Source: JBKHXU01 sp046565865 (GTDB lineage Bacteria; Pseudomonadota; Gammaproteobacteria; Acidiferrobacterales; Sulfurifustaceae). Taken from it: a DNA stretch of 8,428 bases. How positions within the stretch are numbered: position 1 is the stretch's first letter; each line of letters opens with the position of its first letter. The stretch lies in assembly GCA_046565865.1 (NCBI GenBank), contig JBKHXU010000198.1, forward strand, positions 1 to 8,428. Direction: 5' to 3'. A model generated the notes under the pieces. The model saw only the letters and a list, made by a program, of their open reading frames with translations, was not told the DNA's origin and ran no database searches. This document shows positions 1 to 5,721 of this stretch, piece by piece. Both the position numbers and the translations under genes were made by a program.

Positions 1-679
1 TGAGCGCGCCGGCAATGGCGTCGATGGCGCGCACGTCGTCACTAATGCGCGCATCGTCGGGACCCAAGCGCTGCAGGTTGTAATCGAGATGCGGCAGGTA
101 AACGAGCGTCAGCGTCGGCCGCTGCCGGTCGAACACCTCGCGCGCGCAGGCGGCGATCCACTGCGAACTTTTGATGTCGGCCGTCGGGCCCCAGAAGTTG
201 AACAGTGGAAACGCGCCGAGCTTCGTCTCCAGTTGCGCTTTCAATCCCGCCGGATGCGAATAGAGCGCCGGAATCTTGCGACCGTCGGCCGGGTAGATCG
301 GCCGCGGCGTGACCGAATAGTCGACCGCGGCATACATGTTGAACCACCAGAAGAGTTGCGCGCAGGTGAAGTCCGGATTCGCGCGCCGCGCCGCGTCCCA
401 TACCTTCTCGCCGTGGACCAAGTGATTCGATTGGCGCCAGAAATGAATCTCGGCTTGCTCGCGAAAGTACCAGCCGTTGCCGACGATGCCGTGGCTCGAC
501 GGCGGCGTGCCCGTCAGCATCGACGCCTGCGCGCTGCAGGTCACTGCCGGGAAGCTGCCGTCGAGGTGCGCAAGAAATCCACCGCGCGCGAGGTCGTTGA
601 GACACGGCGTATCGGCGCCGAGCAGCGACGGCGTGAGTCCGACGATATTAATGACGACGAGCGGCCTATATCGGTTCAT
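1..679 (-). CDS. eboF: EboF-like nucleotide pyrophosphatase/phosphodiesterase family protein, 3' end off-window
   Basis: This reading frame gives 226 residues and continues past the left edge. It belongs to the alkaline phosphatase/NPP superfamily, in the branch that accompanies ebo clusters. Visible blocks are VVINIVGLTP (residues 8-17, where the first metal site lies), FPAVTCSAQ (43-51, Thr47 in the nucleophile position), HGIVGNGWYFR (63-73), WRQSNHLVHGEKVW (81-94), TPRPIYPADGRK (124-135) and LPHLDYNLQRLGP (195-207). No signal peptide is seen, so it is probably cytoplasmic. Compared with classical NPPs, the first metal Asp appears to be Asn11, and the His four residues after Asp199 is Gln203. 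The ATG at 679 is the first usable start, because the ATG at 684 reads into an immediate stop; the ribosome site is weak. It is the fourth ebo gene, 104 bp after eboE. The substrate is unknown. Confidence 0.85.
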   Translation of the reverse strand, partial: MNRYRPLVVINIVGLTPSLLGADTPCLNDLARGGFLAHLDGSFPAVTCSAQASMLTGTPPSSHGIVGNGWYFREQAEIHFWRQSNHLVHGEKVWDAARRANPDFTCAQLFWWFNMYAAVDYSVTPRPIYPADGRKIPALYSHPAGLKAQLETKLGAFPLFNFWGPTADIKSSQWIAACAREVFDRQRPTLTLVYLPHLDYNLQRLGPDDARISDDVRAIDAIAGAL

Positions 680-701
680 GACATGGCAGTCGATCTTTGG
701 T

Positions 702-782
702 TGTCATCGAGCAGAGCGAGGAATCTCCTGCTCAATGCCCCGTGCCAACATTGGGAGATTCCTCGCTGCGCTCGGAATGACA
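702..782. repeat. Palindromic repeat R1 between eboE and eboF
   Basis: This imperfect inverted repeat has a left arm at 702-728 and a right arm at 754-782, with a loop of about 25 nt. The arms begin TGTCAT and end GGAATCTCC; they differ by a 2-nt indel and one substitution. The element fills nearly all of the 104-bp gap between the two genes and stops one base before the eboE stop codon. In RNA it would form a long hairpin between eboE and eboF. The right arm, read as its complement, matches the left arm of the repeat at 5006-5034 at 27 of 29 positions. Confidence 0.85.
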
Positions 783-783
783 G

Positions 784-1974
784 TTAGTCTCGCAACAGCG
801 CTCGCCGCTGCATCTCGGTTTCCACCCACTTAAGTTCGGCGCCGATGCCGCGTAGCAGCGCCGCGTGATCGGCCGGTCGCATTGCCGGCGGCAATACCGA
901 CCACGTATACGTTTCGACCTCGAGGTGCGGCGTCAGCGCCGGCCGCGCCGCAAGCGCGTCGAACGTTTGCATCAACTCCGCGTGCGTGCCGCTCACACCC
1001 GCGTTCGCGTACGTGTCGGTGTGGAGTGGCACATGAAAGTGGACGCGCCACGGTCGATCCGGCGGCAACGCCGAGTCGGCAAGCGCCGCCGGCAGATCGG
1101 GCGTGCCGAGCAAGGCTTGACCGTCGGCCACGCGCACTTGGTGCAAATAGCGCGGCTCGGCGAAGTCGGCGAGCGCCGCGTGCGCGCCCGGGCGCGCTTC
1201 GAGCGCGCACGAAAGTTGAATTTTGCCGATGGCGATGTCGGCGTGGGCCAGGCGCGCGATGTCGGTTGCGATGTCGGCGTGCATCACCGCTTGATGACAC
1301 ACGTCGTAGCACACGCCGAGGTGGCGCTGCACACGCTCCGGCGAAACCCCGGCGCGGCGCGCGGCGCTGTGCAGCCAATCGAAGAACGCGATCGTCTGGT
1401 CGGCGCGCTCCAGTACTCCGCCCGGTTCCATCTCCAGGCAAATGCGAATCGGCTTGCCGGTCGCGGCCGCGAGCGCATCCAGCTGTTCGACGGCGGCGAG
1501 CAAAAGACCGGCGGCAACGTTTTCCTTCTCCTCCGACCACGCGGCACGCAGGCCGAGCGGCAGGGTCGAGAGCGTGCCCTCGGCCGCGTCATCCGGCAGA
1601 CACGCCGCCAGTACCTCGGCGCAAGCGAGCGTGTAGCGCAAGCGGCGCGCATCTGACCAGTCGGGCAGAAACACCGATTCCTTCACCCGCTCGGCATGGA
1701 AGTCGCCGTAGGGAAACGCATTGAGCGTGATCAAACGTACGCCGGCCTCGCGCAAGCGCGCGCGAAATCGATCGCGTGCCCCGGCATCGCTGAGCGCCTC
1801 GACCGCGGCGTGCGACAACCACAAACCGGCGGCCATGCTCGACAATTCCCGTGCCGCGGCGACGGCGCGCAGCGAGTCGAGCACCGTCGCTTCGACGTGC
1901 GCCAGTTCCTCGCCCGCGTGGACGTTCGTGCAATAGCCGAGATCGCGGCGCCGCCACCGTGCTTTCGGTTTCAC
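784..1974 (-). CDS. eboE: EboE metabolite-traffic protein (TIM-barrel, sugar-phosphate isomerase/epimerase type)
   Basis: This gene encodes 396 residues. Near the N-terminus is the block YCTNVHAGEE (14-23), typical of EboE proteins. NAFPYGDFH (85-93), the strand motif ICLEMEPGG (178-186), CYDVCHQAV (222-230), KIQLS (251-255), HFHVPLH (312-318) and LEVETYTWSVLP (351-362) follow. These match a xylose-isomerase-like TIM barrel. Glu181, Asp224, His314 or His318, and Glu352 or Glu354 are plausible metal ligands by position. It has no signal peptide or membrane segment. The start is GTG at 1974, overlapping the eboB stop as GTGA, so translation is probably coupled. A good AGGAG lies directly against the GTG, which is too close to serve it well, yet no other in-frame start precedes the conserved YCTN block. 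The reaction is unknown; a role in handling a transported metabolite is inferred from the cluster. Confidence 0.88.
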   Translation of the reverse strand: MKPKARWRRRDLGYCTNVHAGEELAHVEATVLDSLRAVAAARELSSMAAGLWLSHAAVEALSDAGARDRFRARLREAGVRLITLNAFPYGDFHAERVKESVFLPDWSDARRLRYTLACAEVLAACLPDDAAEGTLSTLPLGLRAAWSEEKENVAAGLLLAAVEQLDALAAATGKPIRICLEMEPGGVLERADQTIAFFDWLHSAARRAGVSPERVQRHLGVCYDVCHQAVMHADIATDIARLAHADIAIGKIQLSCALEARPGAHAALADFAEPRYLHQVRVADGQALLGTPDLPAALADSALPPDRPWRVHFHVPLHTDTYANAGVSGTHAELMQTFDALAARPALTPHLEVETYTWSVLPPAMRPADHAALLRGIGAELKWVETEMQRRALLRD

Positions 1975-2867
1975 TCCTGCACCACGGGCGTTTGTCCGCG
2001 CAGCACCGAGTTGTCTTCGTATAGTTGGCGCTGATCGATCTTCGCGGCGCCAAAGTCGGTGAGCGCGATGCGTCCGCTTTGCGCATAGAACGCGATGGGA
2101 TTGGCAAACAACACCTTTTCGATGTCACTCTCGCTGAAGCCCGCGGCGCGCATGGCGTCGGCCGTTTTCGGCACCTTGAGTGGATCGCTCACGCCCCAGT
2201 CGGCGGCGCTATTCACCACCATCTTCTCCGTGCCGTATTGCTTGAGCAGCGCCACCATGCGCTCCTCCGACATCTTGGTGTTGGGATAGATCGAATGCCC
2301 GCGCCAGCAGCCGGTGTCGAGCACGAGCGGCAGCGTGGTCTCGGTCAGATGATCGATGAGCACGCGTTGCTCGTCGATGCCGCTTTCCTTCACCAGCGCG
2401 ATCGAGCGTTCGGTGCCGCGCTTCTTGTCGCGGTGCGGCGTGTGGATCAGCACCGGTAGATTTGATTGCTTGGCGAGCGCGAGCTGCTCGGCGAAGAAGC
2501 GTTCCTCGGCCGCGCTCTGTTCGTCGTAGCCGATCTCGCCGATCGCCACCACGCCGTCTTTTTGCAGGAACCGCGGCAGCGCGCGCATCACCTCCTCGGC
2601 GAGCGACACGTCGTTCGCCTCCTTGGGATTGAGGCCGATGGTGCAGTAGTGACGGATGCCGAACTGACTCGCACGAAACCGCTCCCAGCCGATGAGCGTG
2701 CTGAAGTAATCCAGAAACGTGCCGATATGCGTGCGCGGCTGCCCCTGCCAAAACGCCGGCTCGACCACCCCGACGATGCCGGCGGCGCGCATGCGTTCGT
2801 AGTCGTCGGTGGTGCGCGAGACCATGTGGATGTGGGGGTCGAAGTAACGCAAGGTTGGCTCCTTCAT
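1971..2867 (-). CDS. eboB: EboB, TatD-family metal-dependent hydrolase
   Basis: This gene encodes 298 residues of an amidohydrolase-type TIM barrel. All the usual TatD metal ligands are visible: His12 and His14 in DPHIH, Glu111 in GEIGYDE, His142 in LIHTPHRDKKRG, His173 in IDHLTE, and Asp223 in NSAADWGVSD. Blocks such as SRTTDDYERM (17-26), EPAFWQGQPRT (36-46) and LNPKEANDV (79-87) set it apart from housekeeping TatD DNases and fit the ebo-linked subgroup. It is predicted to be cytoplasmic. The start is ATG at 2867, five codons before the first conserved residues; only a weak GAGA precedes it. Its leader lies against the palindromic repeat at 2879-2996. Its stop overlaps the eboE start. The substrate is unknown. 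General TatD activity on nucleic acids or small esters/lactones is possible but unproven here. Confidence 0.9.
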   Translation of the reverse strand: MKEPTLRYFDPHIHMVSRTTDDYERMRAAGIVGVVEPAFWQGQPRTHIGTFLDYFSTLIGWERFRASQFGIRHYCTIGLNPKEANDVSLAEEVMRALPRFLQKDGVVAIGEIGYDEQSAAEERFFAEQLALAKQSNLPVLIHTPHRDKKRGTERSIALVKESGIDEQRVLIDHLTETTLPLVLDTGCWRGHSIYPNTKMSEERMVALLKQYGTEKMVVNSAADWGVSDPLKVPKTADAMRAAGFSESDIEKVLFANPIAFYAQSGRIALTDFGAAKIDQRQLYEDNSVLRGQTPVVQE

Positions 2868-2878
2868 AAAGAGATCTC

Positions 2879-2996
2879 GTCATTGCGAGCGAGTGAGCCT
2901 TCAGCCGCGAGCGATAGCGTGGCGAGAAGCAATCTCCGTAACGAAAGATCAGGGCGTTGGGAGATTGCTTCGGCGCCGTTGGCGCCTCGCAATGAC
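2879..2996. repeat. Palindromic repeat R2 between eboA and eboB
   Basis: This is a composite inverted repeat. Its outer ends are GTCATTGCGAG (2879-2889) and CTCGCAATGAC (2986-2996). Inner matching blocks are GAAGCAATCTCC (2926-2937) and GGAGATTGCTTC (2960-2971). The right arm has its own small hairpin, GGCGCC-GTT-GGCGCC (2972-2986). The left arm 2879-2936 recurs in reverse orientation at 5153-5210, with 54 of 58 bases identical. It lies in the 138-bp gap inside the ebo operon, so the transcript should carry a strong hairpin between eboA and eboB, which could affect mRNA processing or stability. Confidence 0.88.
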
Positions 2997-3005
2997 ATGC
3001 AGTTG

Positions 3006-3716
3006 TTAGCCGACGGCATACCGCTGCGCCATCTCCCGCCCGCGCGCGCTCGCATGTGGCAGCAGCGCGAGCCAGATGTCATCCGGCACGCTGCGGCCAG
3101 CGGCCTCGCGCTCCTCGACATAATCTTCGCACATGCGCGACAGCTCGCGATTCGTGCGTTCGGCAAGACCCGCCATGCGCGCGAGTGGCTGTTCCAAAAA
3201 CAGCGCCTTCAGCACCAGCTGGTTGAATTCGCGCACGCCGTAGTAGGCGCCGGGGTAGGGATTGTCGAGCGCGAGCGCGCGAAACAGGGCGACGCTGTTG
3301 CTGCGTCCGGCCTCGGCGGCGATGGGTTTGAGCCCGGCGTCGTCGCGCAGCAGCGCAAGCCCGCGCACGAGCGCGATCTGTTCGCCGTCGTCGCCGGCAC
3401 GAAAATAATCGTGGAGCCACGTAGCGGCGCCGCGCGGGGTGCGCTCCAATGTTTCGAGTATTAAGGTGAGGCGCGCGGCATCGGCGAGCGTCAGCTGGTT
3501 AACGGCGACATCGCCGGCCGCGGTCGGAATGCGCAAGGTGTCGGTGAGCGAGGCAGCGCCGAGCGCGCGCCCGGCGCTGGCCGACAACCGCTGTAACTCG
3601 GCGGTCGCATCCGACGCCTGCGCCAGTCGCCGACGCGCCTCGACCAGCCACGCGTGCGCGGCCGGTGGCGCCTCGGCCAGCAGCGCCCGACCCAGGAGGT
3701 CGCGACGCAATTGCAT
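3006..3716 (-). CDS. eboA: EboA-domain protein, first gene of the ebo operon
   Basis: This gene encodes 236 residues with the alpha-helical, Ala/Leu/Arg-rich make-up of EboA proteins and no catalytic motif. The best-conserved stretch is C-terminal: ALDNPYPGAYYGVREFNQLV (149-168), ALFLEQPLARMAGL (171-184), RTNRELSRM (187-195), DYVEEREAAGRSVP (198-211) and DDIWLALLP (212-220). No signal peptide or membrane helix is seen. The ATG at 3716 is chosen because an AGGAG sits 7 nt upstream (3724-3728) and the family-like sequence begins there. An in-frame start at 3827 would add 37 low-complexity Arg/Ser-rich residues and is unlikely. EboA is required for scytonemin-precursor export in cyanobacteria; its biochemical role is unknown. 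Confidence 0.87.
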   Translation of the reverse strand: MQLRRDLLGRALLAEAPPAAHAWLVEARRRLAQASDATAELQRLSASAGRALGAASLTDTLRIPTAAGDVAVNQLTLADAARLTLILETLERTPRGAATWLHDYFRAGDDGEQIALVRGLALLRDDAGLKPIAAEAGRSNSVALFRALALDNPYPGAYYGVREFNQLVLKALFLEQPLARMAGLAERTNRELSRMCEDYVEEREAAGRSVPDDIWLALLPHASARGREMAQRYAVG

Positions 3717-3723
3717 CGATGAA

Positions 3724-3728
3724 CTCCT
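3724..3728 (-). promoter_or_regulatory. Ribosome binding site of eboA
   Basis: On the minus strand AGGAG is followed by 7 nt and then ATG at 3716. It decides the start in favour of the shorter, 236-residue protein. Confidence 0.75.
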
Positions 3729-3987
3729 GCCGCCGGCGCGCGTGTGTCCGGTACAAGTCGTCTCCGCCAAAGGCCGTCCTCGTGCGCGGTGGCTCGAAGA
3801 ATACGCCTGCGCGCGCGATCTACGCAACGCGAAGGGGCGCTGCTTGGCTACCCTCCAAGCGCGCTGTCCTAAGGGTCTTTCGCGGGCATACTCAGCAGTG
3901 GTGGCGCGCGGAAATTCCGGGCAAGCTATGGCAGTTCAGCGGGGACGAGGCCTTGCGACTGACAACAAAATGACCTCGCATAACCAC

Positions 3988-3994
3988 AAGGAGA
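3988..3994 (+). promoter_or_regulatory. Ribosome binding site of tctC
   Basis: AAGGAGA is followed by 5 nt and then ATG at 4000. It supports this start over the in-frame ATG at 3970, which lies upstream of the site and would put ten polar residues in front of the signal peptide. Confidence 0.85.
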
Positions 3995-3999
3995 CGACC

Positions 4000-4974
4000 A
4001 TGACTTCACTGAAGCGGTTGCTGTTATTGGTTGCAGCGTTCGCGGTCGGTTCGATTGCGTATGCGCAAAACTTTCCCACCAAGACCGTCACCATCGTCGT
4101 GCCGTTCTCCGCGGGCGGGCCTACCGACACCGTAGCCCGGCTATTGGCGCAGGCGATGACGAAGGACTTAAAGCAACAGGTCATCGTCGAAAACGTCGAC
4201 GGCGCGGGCGGCACCGTAGGCGGCGGACGTGTCGCGCGCGCCGCACCCGACGGCTACACGGTGTTGTTGCACCACATCGGCCAGTCAACCGCGCCGACGC
4301 TGTATCGCAAGTTGCCGTACAGCCCCATCAAGGATTTCGAGCCGATCGGACTGGTCACCGACGTGCCGATGACGATCGTGGCGAAAAAGGATTTGCCGCC
4401 GAAGGACATCAAGGAGCTGCTCGAATACTTGAAGACCAACAAAGACAAGGTGACCTACGCTAACGCCGGTGTCGGCGCGGCGTCGCATTTGTGCGGCATG
4501 CTGTTGATGTCGGCGCTCAACGTCGAGTTCACGACCGTGCCGTACAAAGGCACGGGCCCGGCGATGCGCGACTTGCTCGGCGGCCAGGTGGATTTGCTGT
4601 GCGACCAAACCACGAACACCACGAGCCAGATCAAGGGTGGGAAGATCAAGGCCTACGCGGTAACGACCAAGACGCGCTTAGCGTCGCTGCCGAATCTGCC
4701 AACGCTGCACGAGTCGGGTCTGCCGAACTTTGAGGTCGTGGTGTGGCATGGGCTGTACGCGCCGAAGGGAACGCCCAAGCCGGTGGTCGACCGCCTGTCG
4801 AAGGCGTTGCAAGCCGCGCTCAAGGACGACAACGTGAAGCAACGCTTCGCCGAGCTCGGCACCGAACCGGTGGCGCAAGACCGCGCCACGCCCGACGCGC
4901 TGCGCAAACAGCTCAAGAGCGAGACCGACAAATGGGCGCCGGTGATTAAAAAGGCCGGGGTCTACGCCGATTAG
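4000..4974 (+). CDS. tctC: Bug/TctC-family periplasmic solute-binding receptor of a tripartite tricarboxylate transporter
   Basis: This gene encodes 324 residues, a usual length for the family. The N-terminus is a Sec signal peptide: a basic TSLKR start, a hydrophobic core (about 7-18) and a likely cut after Ala22 in IAYA-QN. Family blocks follow: VTIVVPFSAGGPTDTVAR (30-47), VENVDGAGG (63-71), APDGYT (82-87), FEPIGLV (113-119), YANAGVGAASHL (153-164), VPYKGTGPAMRDLLGGQVDL (180-199) and APKGTP (254-259). The receptor catches an organic acid, typically a di- or tricarboxylate or aromatic acid, in the periplasm and delivers it to TctA/TctB. The usual ENRPGAGG is ENVDGAGG here, so the pocket edge may differ; the ligand cannot be named. 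It lies upstream of tctB and tctA, separated by 281 bp that hold two palindromic repeats. Confidence 0.95.
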   Translation: MTSLKRLLLLVAAFAVGSIAYAQNFPTKTVTIVVPFSAGGPTDTVARLLAQAMTKDLKQQVIVENVDGAGGTVGGGRVARAAPDGYTVLLHHIGQSTAPTLYRKLPYSPIKDFEPIGLVTDVPMTIVAKKDLPPKDIKELLEYLKTNKDKVTYANAGVGAASHLCGMLLMSALNVEFTTVPYKGTGPAMRDLLGGQVDLLCDQTTNTTSQIKGGKIKAYAVTTKTRLASLPNLPTLHESGLPNFEVVVWHGLYAPKGTPKPVVDRLSKALQAALKDDNVKQRFAELGTEPVAQDRATPDALRKQLKSETDKWAPVIKKAGVYAD

Positions 4975-5005
4975 TTGCCTACACGGGCATAGGAAACTTC
5001 TCGGT

Positions 5006-5079
5006 TGTCATTTCGAGCGCAGCGAGAAATCTCCCAACCCGGGGAGATTCCTCACCGCCTGCGGCGATTCGGAATGACA
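5006..5079. repeat. Palindromic repeat R3 after tctC
   Basis: This inverted repeat has a left arm at 5006-5034, beginning TGTCATTTCGAG and ending ATCTCC, and a right arm at 5043-5079, beginning GGAGATTCCTC and ending CGGAATGACA. The right arm carries an extra GC-rich stretch of about 8 nt. The loop is short (5035-5042). The left arm differs from the complement of the R1 right arm at only 2 of 29 positions, so R1 and R3 belong to one subfamily. Confidence 0.85.
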
Positions 5080-5090
5080 GTCATTTTTTT
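5006..5090 (+). terminator. Possible intrinsic terminator or attenuator formed by repeat R3
   Basis: Read on the plus strand, the R3 hairpin is followed by GTCA and then seven T (5084-5090). A small nested palindrome, AATGAC-A-GTCATT (5073-5085), sits at the same place. A hairpin plus T-tract 32 bp after the tctC stop could end or reduce transcription before tctB. The stem is long and imperfect, so partial termination is more likely than full. Confidence 0.4.
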
Positions 5091-5100
5091 CAACGGAGCG

Positions 5101-5210
5101 GTCGTCCCGAGCAGCGAGGGACCCCCCGTTGGCTGCTACGGCAAACAGCGGTGAGATTGCTTCCCGCCACGCTAGCGCTCGTGGCTAAAGGCTCACTCGC
5201 TCGCAATGAC
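5101..5210. repeat. Composite palindromic repeat R4 upstream of tctB
   Basis: The right part (5153-5210) is a reverse-orientation copy of the R2 left arm at 2879-2936, with 54 of 58 bases identical. The left part (5101-5125) begins GTCGTCCCGAGCAGCGAGGG and does not pair well with the right part. It resembles an arm of a different subfamily, so this may be two half-elements joined. It ends 45 bp before the tctB start. Confidence 0.75.
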
Positions 5211-5255
5211 ACCGGGCGGTGACATTATCAATTACCACTGCTAAGGAAATTCCGC

Positions 5256-5714
5256 GTGCCCTCGATCCGTAACCCCAAAGACTTCTGGGCCGGAGTCCTA
5301 TATATGGCGTTTGGCCTCGGCGCCATGTGGCTCGCGCGCGAGCACGGTATGGGCACGGCGCTCAAGATGGGGCCGGGATATTTCCCCACTGTGCTCGGCG
5401 CGTTGCTGGCGTTGATCGGGCTCGCGGCGCTGCTGCGCGCATTCTTCCGCGATGGCGAGGCGATCGGCGGCTTCGCGGTCAAGCCGATGTTGTACGTCGT
5501 CATCTCGACCGCGCTCTTCGGCCTGTTGGTGCGCGGTGCCGGCCTCGTGCCCGCGATCATCGTGCTCGTGCTGGTGAGCGCCTACGCGAGCGCGCGGTTT
5601 CGCACGGGTCCGGCGTTGTTGCTGGCGGTCGCGCTCGCGGCGTTTTGCGTGGCGGTGTTCGTGTACGGCCTGGGCGTGCCGCTCGCGCCGTTCGGCACCT
5701 GGTTCGGCGAGTGA
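5256..5714 (+). CDS. tctB: TctB-family small membrane subunit of the tripartite tricarboxylate transporter
   Basis: This gene encodes 152 residues, the usual size for TctB. It is mostly hydrophobic, with likely membrane helices near 10-27, 43-63, 78-93, 97-112 and 119-140. The block KMGPGYFPTVLGALL (37-51), after the first helix, is characteristic of TctB. It forms the inner-membrane complex with TctA and takes substrate from the periplasmic receptor. The start is GTG at 5256, preceded by AAGGA (5243-5247) with 8 nt spacing. An ATG inside the first helix would cut into the family domain. The tctA start follows its stop after 7 bp, so the two are surely co-transcribed. Confidence 0.92.
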   Translation: MPSIRNPKDFWAGVLYMAFGLGAMWLAREHGMGTALKMGPGYFPTVLGALLALIGLAALLRAFFRDGEAIGGFAVKPMLYVVISTALFGLLVRGAGLVPAIIVLVLVSAYASARFRTGPALLLAVALAAFCVAVFVYGLGVPLAPFGTWFGE

Positions 5715-5721
5715 GGCGCGC

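Larger units (their letters stand above)
3717..3999. promoter_or_regulatory. Divergent intergenic region between eboA and tctC
   Basis: These 283 bp separate two operons transcribed away from each other, so both promoters should lie here. I see no convincing -35/-10 pair or sigma-54 site and no clear operator. Reading frames across it are GC-rich shadows. The only supported elements are the ribosome sites at its two ends. Confidence 0.55.

Noticed and set aside
865..1656. Long plus-strand frame opposite eboE
   Set aside because: It is an antisense shadow caused by high GC, Arg/Ala/Val-rich, while the minus frame carries all the family motifs.
2864..3166. A 100-residue minus-strand frame between eboA and eboB
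   Set aside because: Its second half is a translation of the palindromic repeat (LRGANGAEAIS type), a well-known source of spurious proteins; its first half is a shadow of eboA.
3717..3827. N-terminal extension of EboA by 37 residues
   Set aside because: The extension is low-complexity Arg/Ser-rich and skips the good AGGAG placed for the ATG at 3716.
3896..3935. Sigma-54-like promoter near TGGTGGCGCGCGG
   Set aside because: There is no GC element at the proper distance after the GG element; the resemblance is chance in GC-rich sequence.
3439..3999. Upstream extension of the tctC frame by 187 residues
   Set aside because: It overlaps eboA antisense, is Arg/Ser/Ala-rich, and is followed by a clear ribosome site and signal peptide at 4000.
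702..5210. CRISPR array
   Set aside because: The repeats are few, far apart, long and palindromic with no regular spacers; they fit dispersed intergenic elements instead.
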